Assembly (NCBI GenBank): GCA_963699225.1
Contig: OY969423.1
Span: 1,612,001-1,676,000 of the forward strand
DNA: 64,000 nt
DNA from: VRUE01 sp963699225
GTDB taxonomy: Bacteria > Actinomycetota > Thermoleophilia > Solirubrobacterales > 70-9
Reading direction: 5' to 3'
Shown here: positions 15,537 to 23,513 of the stretch, one piece after another
How the letters are laid out: the number at the start of each line of letters is the position of its first letter
How positions within the stretch are numbered: position 1 is the first letter of the stretch
The notes under the pieces: model-generated
What the model saw: only the letters and a program-made list of their open reading frames with translations
What the model was told of the DNA's origin: nothing
Database searches by the model: none
Position numbers and translations under genes: made by a program

Positions 15537-16159
15537 GAAGCACCGCGCAGCCGGGCCGCGAGGTCCCGAAGGGGAGTGAGGAAGAGGACGAGCCAGCAGT
15601 AGGGCGCCAGGTGCGGGCTGACAACCGCGACCGGGATCGAGATGGCGAAGACCGAGGCAACGATCAGGGCGCTGCGCCTGCCGACGCGAATCTCCTCGGG
15701 CGAGGTGCGGGTGAGCCCGGCCCGGTGGGCGTCGGCGAACATCAGCACGCCCGCGAGGATCACGCCAATCAGGTTGATCGCGTAGAGGATCACCGCCGCC
15801 TCGGCCCCACCGTGGTCGCCGAGTATCTGACTGCTGAAGGGAAGCAGCACGATCCAGGCGAGATAGAAGAGGTTGAGCACGATCAAGCGGCCGTCGAAGT
15901 GGGTCACCTCGCCGAAAAAGCGGTGGTGGACGAGCCAGAAGCGGCCGATCACGGCAAAGCTGATCGCGTAGGCAAAGAGATCCTGGCGCTCTTCGAGCAG
16001 CGCTTTGCCCAGGTCGTGGTTGGAGACTCCCGGCTCTACCCCAAGCTGCAGGACCAGCAGCGTGATCGCGATCGCGAAGACGCCGTCGCTGAAGGCGACG
16101 ATGCGGGAGAACTCGATCTCGTTCTCCGCCCGCTGCTTTGCGGTCTCTACTCGCGACAC
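15533..16159 (-). CDS. TMEM175-like (DUF1211) potassium channel family protein
   Basis: This is a 208-residue membrane protein with about six hydrophobic segments. Helix 1 contains the family motif RIVAFSDGVFAIAITLLVL (the F-S-D signature that forms the pore in TMEM175). ISFAVIGRFWLVHHRFF in helix 3 is also typical. Bacterial members are six-helix subunits forming tetrameric potassium-conducting channels. The start is a GTG at 16157-16159 with a weak ribosome site. It converges on the CYTH gene. No regulator is adjacent. Confidence 0.85.
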   Translation of the reverse strand: MSRVETAKQRAENEIEFSRIVAFSDGVFAIAITLLVLQLGVEPGVSNHDLGKALLEERQDLFAYAISFAVIGRFWLVHHRFFGEVTHFDGRLIVLNLFYLAWIVLLPFSSQILGDHGGAEAAVILYAINLIGVILAGVLMFADAHRAGLTRTSPEEIRVGRRSALIVASVFAISIPVAVVSPHLAPYCWLVLFLTPLRDLAARLRGAS

Positions 16160-16236
16160 GGCCCCATCATCGGGGCCAGCGGCGACGGAATGCGTCAGCT
16201 TGCTCGCAAAGGGGTAGGCGGAGCTGACAGTCCAGC

Positions 16237-16485
16237 ATGAAAGACGCCCAGACCAAGATCACTCCTTACCGCGACGGGCCGTATCTGGTGCGCGGCCCAA
16301 TCTCGATCATCGACCAGGACGGCAACGAGATCGAGGTCAAGCGGCGGGTCGTCGCGCTCTGCCGCTGCGGGCGCTCGCAGATGCGACCGTTTTGCGATGG
16401 CACTCACAAGGCGATCGGGTTCCGGGCCGAGAGCGGGCTCCCGGTACCGGTGCCGGCCGAGCCGCCGCCGGATCTCGAGGCGTAG
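16237..16485 (+). CDS. CDGSH iron-sulfur domain protein
   Basis: This 82-residue protein carries the CDGSH signature C-R-C-G-R-S-Q-M-R-P-F-C-D-G-T-H, in which three Cys and one His hold a redox-active 2Fe-2S cluster. The preceding strand-rich part (GPYLVRGPISIIDQDGN) is usual for the microbial single-domain form. Its 3' end overlaps the 3' end of the convergent glycosyltransferase gene by 82 bases. CDGSH genes often sit near heme-oxygenase-like iron enzymes in actinobacteria, and one is encoded two genes away (17474-18517), so a shared redox role is plausible. Confidence 0.9.
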   Translation: MKDAQTKITPYRDGPYLVRGPISIIDQDGNEIEVKRRVVALCRCGRSQMRPFCDGTHKAIGFRAESGLPVPVPAEPPPDLEA

Positions 16486-17477
16486 TAGCGGCGACGCAAG
16501 ACGCGGGAGGGCGTCGCCGGACGGCTGAGTCGGGTCTCGCCGTAGGGGACGCCACCGCGCAGCCGGGCCGCTAGAGCGAGCCAGGCGCTAGCGGAGCGTT
16601 CGATCACCCAGGCCGGCGCGAGCAGCGATGAGCCGGCCGGGAAGCGGCTGGCGCCGCCGGCGCGGCGGCGGCCGGCCTCGGCGACGAGGATCAGCGCCAG
16701 CGCGGCGGCGGCGAGGTTGCGGCTGGCCGCGGGGCGGCGCGGGATCGCCGCGGCCTGGGCGAGCGCCAGCGGCAGCGCCGCCGCGAAGAAGCCGATCCGG
16801 GCCGGGATCGCGAAGTCGTCGTAGGCCTGGCGCACGCGCTGGGAGCGGAAGTGCGCCGTGCTGGGCGGTCGGCGGGCGACGTAGAGGTCGAGCGGGGTCA
16901 GCACCGTTCCCCCGGCGGCGCGGATCGTCCGCATCAGCTCGAGGTTCTCGAAGAGCACGTCGCCGTCGTAACCGCCGGTGGCGAGAAAGGCAGAGCGGCG
17001 GACGGCGAGGGTGCCGGGAAAGTCGCCGACCGGGAACTCGGGGTCGCCCGTGAAGACGCGGTTGAGCAGCGTTCGAGCGGTGTCCCAGCGAGCGTGCCAG
17101 GGCAGCTCGTCGAAGTAGTTCTGCGGGCGCACGAGGTCGGCCGCATCGAGAAGACCGGCAACGCGGCGGAGCGCCGCTCCCTCGTAGCGGACGTCGTCGT
17201 CGGCGAGGACGACTCGCTCGCAGGAGCACTCGCGCACGCCGGTGAGGACCCCGTTCACCTTGCCCATGCGAAAGCTCAGGTCGGGATGCGGTGGCAGGTG
17301 CCGGGCGACGCCGCGCAGGGCCTTCGCGTGGCGGCCGAAGAGCGGTTCGGGGGAGCCATCGACGACGAGGATCTCCTCGACCTCGCCGGCGATCCCGCCC
17401 AGGTAATCCGCCAACTCCTCGATCGGGCCCGGCTCGGTCCAGCGCAGGGGCAAGACGTAGGCGACGCCTTCGCTCAC
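16404..17477 (-). CDS. Glycosyltransferase family 2 protein
   Basis: This is a 357-residue GT-A fold enzyme. The N-terminal strand EEILVVDGSPEPLF corresponds to the nucleotide-sugar site, ERVVLADDDVRY is the D-x-D metal motif, and VGDFPGTLAVRRSAFLATGGYDGDVLFENLELM is the acceptor region with an E-N-L-E acid. Two hydrophobic segments follow (about residues 225-275), so the enzyme is probably membrane-bound. The last ~50 residues are low-complexity and overlap the CDGSH gene on the other strand. The GTG start overlaps the TGA of the upstream heme-oxygenase-like gene. It is the final gene of the five-gene operon. Donor and acceptor are unknown. Confidence 0.8.
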   Translation of the reverse strand: MSEGVAYVLPLRWTEPGPIEELADYLGGIAGEVEEILVVDGSPEPLFGRHAKALRGVARHLPPHPDLSFRMGKVNGVLTGVRECSCERVVLADDDVRYEGAALRRVAGLLDAADLVRPQNYFDELPWHARWDTARTLLNRVFTGDPEFPVGDFPGTLAVRRSAFLATGGYDGDVLFENLELMRTIRAAGGTVLTPLDLYVARRPPSTAHFRSQRVRQAYDDFAIPARIGFFAAALPLALAQAAAIPRRPAASRNLAAAALALILVAEAGRRRAGGASRFPAGSSLLAPAWVIERSASAWLALAARLRGGVPYGETRLSRPATPSRVLRRRYYASRSGGGSAGTGTGSPLSARNPIAL

Positions 17478-18517
17478 CGCAGCGAGCTTTCGCCGTCTCG
17501 CCAGGAGTCGAGCAGCTGCTGAGCGAAGCGGGCCTCGAGCAGGAGCAGGGCGCGGGCGCCGAAGAGGATGTCGGGAGCCAGCTCGGGCTCCTGTCGGGCC
17601 AGGCCCCCGGCGAGGTCGTAGGCGGCGATGTTCTCGTGCACGGCGTCGGCCTCCACGTGCTCGTCATAGAAGTCGGTCGCCTCGGCGCCGAGCCCGAGCC
17701 GGCGCAGGGCGTTGCCGTAGCGGCGGTTGGGGATCGAGGAGGTCATCTCGAACATCGCCAGGTGGCCGACGATGGCGCCGCGCCGGCTCCGCCGCAGGCC
17801 GGCCGCCGACATCAGGTTCACCGTCGCCAGGGTCGTTCCCGGGACGCGGCCGAGGTAGCCGTTCTCGCGATCGTCGAGGCCGAGGGCGCGCATCGTCTTG
17901 GCGAAGAGCCGCGAGTGCATCCGCTCCGGGCGGCCGCCGCCGTACTCGTCCGCCTGCACCTCCAGCAGCGCCGTCTTCGCCCCGCCGTCGAGACGGGGGA
18001 TCGCCCAGCTGTGCGGATCGGACTCCTTCAGCTGGTAGAGGGAGCGATGAATGACGAACTCTCGAAATTGCTCGATATCGGCCTTGCGCTCGAGGTAGCG
18101 CGAGAGCGAAGGGCCATCGTCTTCGGCCTCGAGCCGGAAGAGCAGCTCCCCCACCCTGGCCGGGTCGACGGCGTCAGCGGGCCCGACCGCCTCGGCGAGC
18201 GACTCGAAGAAGGCGTCCTCCAGCACGTTGCGAACCGCGATCAGGCTCGGGTGCCACTCCCACTCCGGATCGACGCCGGGGAAGGAGCGGTAGTGCAGCT
18301 CGAAGCAGAGGTAGAGGGCGAGCTGGAGGTCGTCGTCGCCAAGCGGGTCATCGACGGTGAGAGTAAGGCGCGCCGCCTCCTCGGCGGGCTCGGCCGAGAG
18401 GCTCACAGCGGGTGGCACCGCCGAGAGCATTCCGACTACCAGGTCGCAGATCGGGCCAACGGGGGGCAGCGCGCCGATCGGCTCGCCCCCCCTCTCAACG
18501 AGGGCGGTCGTATTCAT
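17474..18517 (-). CDS. Iron-containing redox enzyme (heme-oxygenase-like HDO superfamily)
   Basis: This 347-residue helical protein contains metal-ligand motifs of the heme-oxygenase-like diiron oxidase/oxygenase group: YLCFELHYRSFPG, LLEVQADEYGGG with the E-x3-D-E pattern, and DEHVEADAVHE near the C-terminus. Members such as UndA and SznF-type domains oxidise fatty acids or nitrogen compounds with O2, so an oxidative tailoring step is likely. The exact substrate is unknown. It overlaps its neighbours on both sides by 4 bases (GCS2-type ligase upstream, glycosyltransferase downstream), indicating tight co-translation. Confidence 0.82.
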   Translation of the reverse strand: MNTTALVERGGEPIGALPPVGPICDLVVGMLSAVPPAVSLSAEPAEEAARLTLTVDDPLGDDDLQLALYLCFELHYRSFPGVDPEWEWHPSLIAVRNVLEDAFFESLAEAVGPADAVDPARVGELLFRLEAEDDGPSLSRYLERKADIEQFREFVIHRSLYQLKESDPHSWAIPRLDGGAKTALLEVQADEYGGGRPERMHSRLFAKTMRALGLDDRENGYLGRVPGTTLATVNLMSAAGLRRSRRGAIVGHLAMFEMTSSIPNRRYGNALRRLGLGAEATDFYDEHVEADAVHENIAAYDLAGGLARQEPELAPDILFGARALLLLEARFAQQLLDSWRDGESSLR

Positions 18518-19611
18518 CGCGTGCGCTCCGCGAGGTGGGTGAGCAGCCCCTCCATCCCGGCTTCAGCGTGGACGCGGCGCTGCTCGTCGGCGCCGTTGCC
18601 CTCGCGCAGGATCCGCTCGATCTCGGTCAGGGCCGCCTCGCTGCCAAGCTCACGCGCGTACGGCCGCACCGAGTCGAGCATGCGGCGGCAGGCCTCGCGG
18701 GCCGGTTCGGGTGCAGTCGAGTCGAGCAGGATCTCGGCGTCGAGCCCGTGGCTCGCGGCCTGGAAGTAGGACTCCTCGAGCGCCTCCCGCGAAAGGTCGG
18801 TGTCGCTCGGATCGGCCAGCTCCCGGGCGGCGATCGCCTGGACCAGCGCCGCGATCGCGCTCGAGCCGGCGGCGTCCATCTGCACGTCCACGGCCCGCAC
18901 CTCGACCGTGCCGAGCTGAGGGTGAGGCCGCACGTCCCACCAGATGTAGGTGTAGTCGTCCACCCCGGCGGCGGCGATCAGCTGGTCGGCGACCCGGCAG
19001 AAATCCTCGTAGTCGCGGAACTCCCGCGGCACCTGGAAGCGCGGGTAGCTGCGCACGATCGAGGTTCGGGCGCTGGCGTGACCGGAGTCGGCGCCGGCCT
19101 GGAAGGGCGAGTTCGCGCTCAGGGCCTGTAGCGCGGGGAGGTAGCGGCGAAAGGCGTTGGCCAGGCGGACAGCGAGCTCGGGATCGGGAACGCCAACGTG
19201 GATGTGCAGCCCGCACGGAGGCGTCCTGAGCAGGTTGCCGAGGTCTTCCCGGACGACCTCGTAACGCGAGTTGGAGACGAGGGTGGGCTCACCCGAAGCG
19301 GCCGGATGAAGGCCGGTGCCGAGCATGCGAAAGCCCGCGGCGGCAACCGTCCGCCGCAGCTCGCCCAGGTCGGCCAACACATCGTCGGCGCCGTGACAGA
19401 TCCCGGTCTTCAGCTCGATCTGTTCGGCGAAGATCTCGGTCGAGACCCGTTCCGCGACGTCGTCCGAAACCCGCTCGAGCACCAGCTCGCTCTGCGCGAC
19501 CAGCTGATTTTGCGCGTCGACGAGCAAGAGCTCCTCCTCGACCCCGAGCGAGAGCGGCGGCGAGTTGCCGAACGCGTGGTCGTAATGATCTGACGCGGTA
19601 TCGCCCTTCAT
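18514..19611 (-). CDS. YbdK/GCS2-type carboxylate-amine ligase
   Basis: This is a 365-residue member of the glutamate-cysteine ligase 2 family. The N-terminal PPLSLGVEEELLLVD gives the ATP/Mg-binding Glu residues, TEIFAEQIELKTGICH is the substrate strand, CGLHIHVGVPD is the diagnostic motif, and HPQLGTVEVRAVDVQ completes the active site. YbdK-like enzymes ligate a carboxylate (often glutamate) to an amine such as cysteine, making gamma-glutamyl compounds. Its position in a redox-rich operon suggests a thiol or amide-forming step, but it could equally act on another amine. The ATG start lies 4 bases after the alcohol dehydrogenase stop. Confidence 0.88.
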   Translation of the reverse strand: MKGDTASDHYDHAFGNSPPLSLGVEEELLLVDAQNQLVAQSELVLERVSDDVAERVSTEIFAEQIELKTGICHGADDVLADLGELRRTVAAAGFRMLGTGLHPAASGEPTLVSNSRYEVVREDLGNLLRTPPCGLHIHVGVPDPELAVRLANAFRRYLPALQALSANSPFQAGADSGHASARTSIVRSYPRFQVPREFRDYEDFCRVADQLIAAAGVDDYTYIWWDVRPHPQLGTVEVRAVDVQMDAAGSSAIAALVQAIAARELADPSDTDLSREALEESYFQAASHGLDAEILLDSTAPEPAREACRRMLDSVRPYARELGSEAALTEIERILREGNGADEQRRVHAEAGMEGLLTHLAERTR

Positions 19612-19615
19612 GCGT

Positions 19616-20800
19616 TCAGGGCTTGAGGACGACCTTGATCGCCCCGTCTTCCTTTTTCTGGAACATCTCGTAGGCCTGCGGCGCCTGCTCGAGGGGCAGC
19701 TGGTGGGTGGTCAGGTCATCGACCCCGAGCGGGTCGTCGTCGCCTTCGAGCAGCGGCAGGATCTCGTCGGTCCACTGGCGCACGTGCGCCTGCCCCATCC
19801 GCAGCTGCAGGCCCTTGTCGAAGATTTTCATCATCGGCAGCGGGTCGAGCTGGCCGCCATAGACGCCGGAGATCGAGACCGTGCCGCCCCGGCGCACGCT
19901 GTCGATCGCGTCGAGCAGGGCGGAGAGCCGATCAACCGCCGCCTTTTCGGTCACCTTCGCCGCCACCGCGTCGGGCAGCAGGCCGGTGATCGCCTGCGCC
20001 ATCTTCGCCCCCGGCGCCCCGTGGGCCTCCATCCCGACCGCGTCGATCGTGCTGTCGGGACCGCGCCCGTCGGTCAGCTCGCGCAGTGCCGCCGAGATGT
20101 CCTCGTGCTCGTCGCCGTTGATCGCCTCGACGCCGTTGCGGCGCGCCATCTCCAGCCGCTCCGGCACGTTGTCGATGCCGAAGACCTTCTCGGCCCCGTG
20201 ATGGCGGGCGATGCGGGCGCTCATCTGGCCGATCGGGCCGAGCCCGAAGACGGCGACCGAGCCGCCCTCGGGGATCGCCGCGTAGTCGACGGCCTGCCAG
20301 GCGGTCGGCAGCACGTCGGAGAGGAACAGGTAGCGCTCGTCGGGGCCGCCCTCGGGCACCTTGATCGGCCCGAACTGGGCCTGGGGCACCCGCAGGAACT
20401 CGGCCTGGCCGCCCGGCACCTGGCCGTAGAGCTTGGTGTAACCGAAGAGCGAGGCGCCCTTTTCGGTGTCGCGGTTCTGGGTCGTCTCGCACTGGGCGAA
20501 GAACTGGCGGTCGCACATCCAACAGTGACCGCAGGAAATGTTGAACGGGATCACCACCCGGTCGCCGGCTTTGATCTGAGTGACCTCCGGCCCGACCTCC
20601 TCGACGATGCCCATCGGCTCGTGGCCGAGGATGTCGCCCTCGTCGATGAACATCCCCAGCACCTCGTAGAGGTGGAGGTCCGAGCCGCAGATCGCGGTCG
20701 AGGTGATGCGGACGATCGCGTCGGTCGGGTCCTGGATCGAGGGATCGGGGACCACGTCGACGCGGACGTCGCGTTTGCCGTGGAAGGTAAGTGCCTTCAT
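19616..20800 (-). CDS. Zinc-dependent alcohol/formaldehyde dehydrogenase (MDR family)
   Basis: This is a 394-residue medium-chain dehydrogenase. The catalytic zinc site has Cys38 (AICGSDLH) and the GHE motif at 59-61. The structural zinc has CGHCWMCDRQFFAQC, and NAD(P) binds at VFGLGPIGQ. The insertion around FGYTKLYGQVPGGQAEFLRVP and the loop with GLLPDAVAAKV place it with the glutathione-independent formaldehyde-dehydrogenase-like branch. It could act on formaldehyde or a larger aldehyde or alcohol of the operon pathway. The start overlaps the stop of the epimerase fusion by 4 bases. Confidence 0.88.
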   Translation of the reverse strand: MKALTFHGKRDVRVDVVPDPSIQDPTDAIVRITSTAICGSDLHLYEVLGMFIDEGDILGHEPMGIVEEVGPEVTQIKAGDRVVIPFNISCGHCWMCDRQFFAQCETTQNRDTEKGASLFGYTKLYGQVPGGQAEFLRVPQAQFGPIKVPEGGPDERYLFLSDVLPTAWQAVDYAAIPEGGSVAVFGLGPIGQMSARIARHHGAEKVFGIDNVPERLEMARRNGVEAINGDEHEDISAALRELTDGRGPDSTIDAVGMEAHGAPGAKMAQAITGLLPDAVAAKVTEKAAVDRLSALLDAIDSVRRGGTVSISGVYGGQLDPLPMMKIFDKGLQLRMGQAHVRQWTDEILPLLEGDDDPLGVDDLTTHQLPLEQAPQAYEMFQKKEDGAIKVVLKP

Positions 20801-22803
20801 GACGCCACCCCCAGTGGGACGTCGGGCCGGTCCCAGGATTCGGCGACCCGCTCGGCCGCTTGGCGCTCCTCGACGAGGATCTCCTCGGCGGCGGTGACCA
20901 CGCCCTCGTCCCCGGCCCGGGCCGCGACCCGCTGCAGCAGTTCGTAGGCGGCGACCTCGAGCTGCTCGAAGGCAAAGGCGAAGCCGGCGAGCTTGGTGGT
21001 CGAGTCCGGTTGGGCAGCGAAGAAGGCAGAGAGGTTGAACCCGCCGGTCTTCAGCAGCGCGTTCTTGAGCAGCGACGGCCCAGCGCCACGCTCCTCGAGC
21101 AGGCTCGTGATCCGCTCCCGGTGGCGGTGCGTCTGCTCGAGGTGATCGCGGAACGCCGCCTCGAGGCTCTCGTCGTCGACGCGCTCGGCGCCTGCCTCCA
21201 GCAGCTCCTCGGCCTGTCCCTCGAGCGCGTGGACGTCGCGCAGGTAGGCCAGCAGCGTCGAGTCGAGCTGGTCCGCGTCAGCATCGGCCAGCGAGGCCTC
21301 GACCGCGACGTCGAAGTTCTGCTCGAGGCGCTCGGCCATCCGCGCCTCCTCGGCGGCGATCGCGGCCGCCATCCGCGCCGTCTCCTCGTCGCCGGCGCGC
21401 TCGGCCAGCCGCTTCAGCAGTTCGTAGGCGGCGAGCTCCATGTGCTCGTAGGAGAAGGCGTGCATCACGAGCTTCCCCGGCGTATCGGGTTGAGAAGCCG
21501 CGAAGGCGACCATGCCCCAGCCCCCGGCCGCCCCGGCGGCGTCCTTCAGCTTCGAGGGCTTGCCACCGAGCGCTTCCAGGCGCTCGCGCACGCGGCGCTC
21601 CTGGTCTTCGGTCTCGACCAGGTGCTCTTCGAATGCTCGCGAGAGGCGCTCATCGCCGGCGATCTTCGGCGCCGCGCGCAGCTGGGCCAGCGCCTGCAGC
21701 TCGATCGAGTGCAGGTCGGCCAGGTACTTGACGATCTGCTCGTCGCGGTCGCGATCCCACTGGCGGGCGCCGACGCCCGTCTTGAGGTCATCCAGGCGAG
21801 CCCCGGCGCTGTCGGCTTCGAGCGGCGGGGTCTCGTCGCCGTGTCCCTCGCGCAGGCCTTCGAGCAGCTCCTCGAGCGCCTCGATACCGCTGCGGCGCGG
21901 CTCCCAGCCAAGCTCCTCGCGCGCTCGGTCGGAGGACATCATCGGCACGTTCAACGCCATGTCGAGCCAGCCCGGCGGCGTCGGCTGCAGGCGCATCCGC
22001 CAGCTCAGATCGGCAAGCCCGCGCACGACGCGGGCCGGCACCGGAAAGCTGCGCACGCCGATCCGCTCCGCCAGCTCGCCGCTGCTGAGCGGGGGCTCGG
22101 CGGCGATGTTGAAGGCGCCCTCGACGTCTGCCAGGACAGCGCGCAGGTAGGCCTGCCCGACGTCATCGGAGTGGACCGCCTGGAAGCGCAGGCGCTTGAC
22201 CCGGGGCAGAGCGAACAGGAAGCGCCGGCGCAGGATGAAGTTGGGCAGGAAGGGGCCGACGAAGAGGCGGCGGATCTCGGTCGCGGCCTCGTCCTTGAAG
22301 ATCAGCGCGGGACGGAGCCGCACGATCCGCGTCTCGGGATTGGCCGCTTCGAAGCGATCCAGCTCGCGCTCCACCGCGACCTTGTGGCGCGAGTAGAAAG
22401 AGGTGGGGGTGCCCTCGGTGGGCCAGCTCTCGTCGACCTCACGGTCCTTGGGGCCATGCGAGTAGGCGCCGACCGAGGAGGCGTGGACCAGCTTCGGCAC
22501 ACCGGCCGCGGCGACCGCCTCGAAGACGCGCCGGCTGCCATCGACGTTGATTCGTTCCAGCGTCCGCGCGTCCCGCGAGGGCTGGATCGCCCAAGCGAGG
22601 TGGATGACCGCGTCGGCGCCTTTGAAGATCGCCTCGAGGTCGGCGTTGAGGATGTTCGCCTCGAGCCAGCTGGTCTTTGGCGGCGTCCAGGTCGGCTCAC
22701 GCCGGGCAAGGCCGACGATTTGATCGATCTCCGGGCTCGCACTGAGGGCCCGGACCGTGCTGGTGCCGACGTTTCCGGTCGCGCCGGTGATAACTACCTT
22801 CAT
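20797..22803 (-). CDS. NAD-dependent epimerase fused to two DUF892 ferritin-like domains
   Basis: This is a 668-residue protein in three parts. Residues 1-~325 are an extended SDR/epimerase with GATGNVG (7-13), HASSVGAYSHG and the YSRHK catalytic pair. Residues ~345-500 and ~510-660 are two tandem copies of a ferritin-like helical domain of the YciF/DUF892 type: each has LADLHSIE or LRDVHALE, then HLVETEDQERR or HLEQTHRHRER, a WGMVAFAASQPDTPGKL or NLSAFFAAQPDSTTKL linker, and a final A-A-Y-E-L-L-x-R helix. DUF892 proteins bind diiron centres and occur in stress loci. The fusion is unusual and suggests a reductase with an attached iron-storage or peroxide-handling module. It is the first gene of the five-gene operon, with ATG at 22801-22803. 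Confidence 0.85.
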   Translation of the reverse strand: MKVVITGATGNVGTSTVRALSASPEIDQIVGLARREPTWTPPKTSWLEANILNADLEAIFKGADAVIHLAWAIQPSRDARTLERINVDGSRRVFEAVAAAGVPKLVHASSVGAYSHGPKDREVDESWPTEGTPTSFYSRHKVAVERELDRFEAANPETRIVRLRPALIFKDEAATEIRRLFVGPFLPNFILRRRFLFALPRVKRLRFQAVHSDDVGQAYLRAVLADVEGAFNIAAEPPLSSGELAERIGVRSFPVPARVVRGLADLSWRMRLQPTPPGWLDMALNVPMMSSDRAREELGWEPRRSGIEALEELLEGLREGHGDETPPLEADSAGARLDDLKTGVGARQWDRDRDEQIVKYLADLHSIELQALAQLRAAPKIAGDERLSRAFEEHLVETEDQERRVRERLEALGGKPSKLKDAAGAAGGWGMVAFAASQPDTPGKLVMHAFSYEHMELAAYELLKRLAERAGDEETARMAAAIAAEEARMAERLEQNFDVAVEASLADADADQLDSTLLAYLRDVHALEGQAEELLEAGAERVDDESLEAAFRDHLEQTHRHRERITSLLEERGAGPSLLKNALLKTGGFNLSAFFAAQPDSTTKLAGFAFAFEQLEVAAYELLQRVAARAGDEGVVTAAEEILVEERQAAERVAESWDRPDVPLGVAS

Positions 22804-22815
22804 TGCTCGCCTTCC

Positions 22816-22888
22816 GTAGAGAGGACTTGGGGCCGGATTGACGAGGAGTGAGCGAGCGACGCTCCCCTTGGCCTCTCGTCCTCTCTAC
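22816..22888 (-). promoter_or_regulatory. Structured leader of the five-gene operon
   Basis: GTAGAGAGGAC (22816-22826) and its exact complement GTCCTCTCTAC (22878-22888) enclose a 51-base interior containing a further GC-rich stem. The right edge of the structure on the transcript lies 12 bases before the epimerase start codon. A long 11-bp basal stem around an internal folded part resembles cis-regulatory RNA, but I recognise no family. Confidence 0.45.
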
Positions 22889-22933
22889 CCCTGATGAGGG
22901 CGGTGCGAAACGCTGCTGCCGGCGCGAAGCCGC

Positions 22934-23206
22934 TCAGGCAGCCAGCGACAGGTTGCTGCGCCGGGGCAGCTCGACGAGCTCGCCCTGCTCGGCGTAGAGA
23001 GGCTCGAACCTGGCCACGGAGAGCACCACGTAGCTGTAGCCGCAGGGGCAGGCCTCGCGCTCGACGTCATCGAGGTCTTTGACCACGACCTCGGCTTCCT
23101 CGGCGCAACCAGAGCAGTAGACAGCCACTTGCCACATGTCCCGATGGTTGCGCGCCAGCCGGACGGAGCGTTTCTCGTCTGGCGGGCAGGGGTAAGCGGT
23201 GGCCAT
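22934..23206 (-). CDS. Small zinc-ribbon-like hypothetical protein
   Basis: This is a ~90-residue protein of unknown function with two cysteine pairs, Y-C-S-G-C and A-C-P-C-G-Y, spaced ~25 residues apart by an acidic segment (VVVKDLDDVE). This is a likely zinc ribbon. The ATG used here (23204-23206) shares its bases with the ATG of the divergent acidic protein. An internal ATG at 23135-23137 (MWQVAVYC) avoids this overlap and is possible. No neighbour gives a function. Confidence 0.6.
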   Translation of the reverse strand: MATAYPCPPDEKRSVRLARNHRDMWQVAVYCSGCAEEAEVVVKDLDDVEREACPCGYSYVVLSVARFEPLYAEQGELVELPRRSNLSLAA

Positions 23207-23513
23207 GGATGCCAATCAAGAAGAGCGCGAGCAAGAAGCGCTCGCCAAGGAAGAGGCCGAGGCCGCCGCTACTGAAGCCGCCGGAATCGGCGGCGAGGTG
23301 GCCAAGGATTCAGAGGACCCGGCCGAGCAGCCCCTGATCGAGGCCGGCGAGGGCGAGGCCGAGGGCTTCGAGCTGGCCGAGCGGGATTTGGAAGACATCG
23401 CCAGTCACGGCGATCAGCACCGTTTTCCCGACAACGTGCCGTCCCCTCCAGAGGAGCAGAACGACGACGCCGTCTATGGCGAGGCCGACGAGGCAAAGCC
23501 CGAGGACGAGTGA
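23205..23513 (+). CDS. Small acidic hypothetical protein
   Basis: This ~102-residue protein is strongly acidic (rich in Glu, Ala and Asp), predicted to be largely disordered or helical, with no Cys. The C-terminal half contains HRFPDNVPSPPEE. I do not recognise the family. An AGGGG sits upstream of two possible starts, the GTG at 23199 and the ATG at 23205. The stop codon overlaps the GTG start of the next gene (GTGA), so the two are co-translated. Confidence 0.65.
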   Translation: MDANQEEREQEALAKEEAEAAATEAAGIGGEVAKDSEDPAEQPLIEAGEGEAEGFELAERDLEDIASHGDQHRFPDNVPSPPEEQNDDAVYGEADEAKPEDE

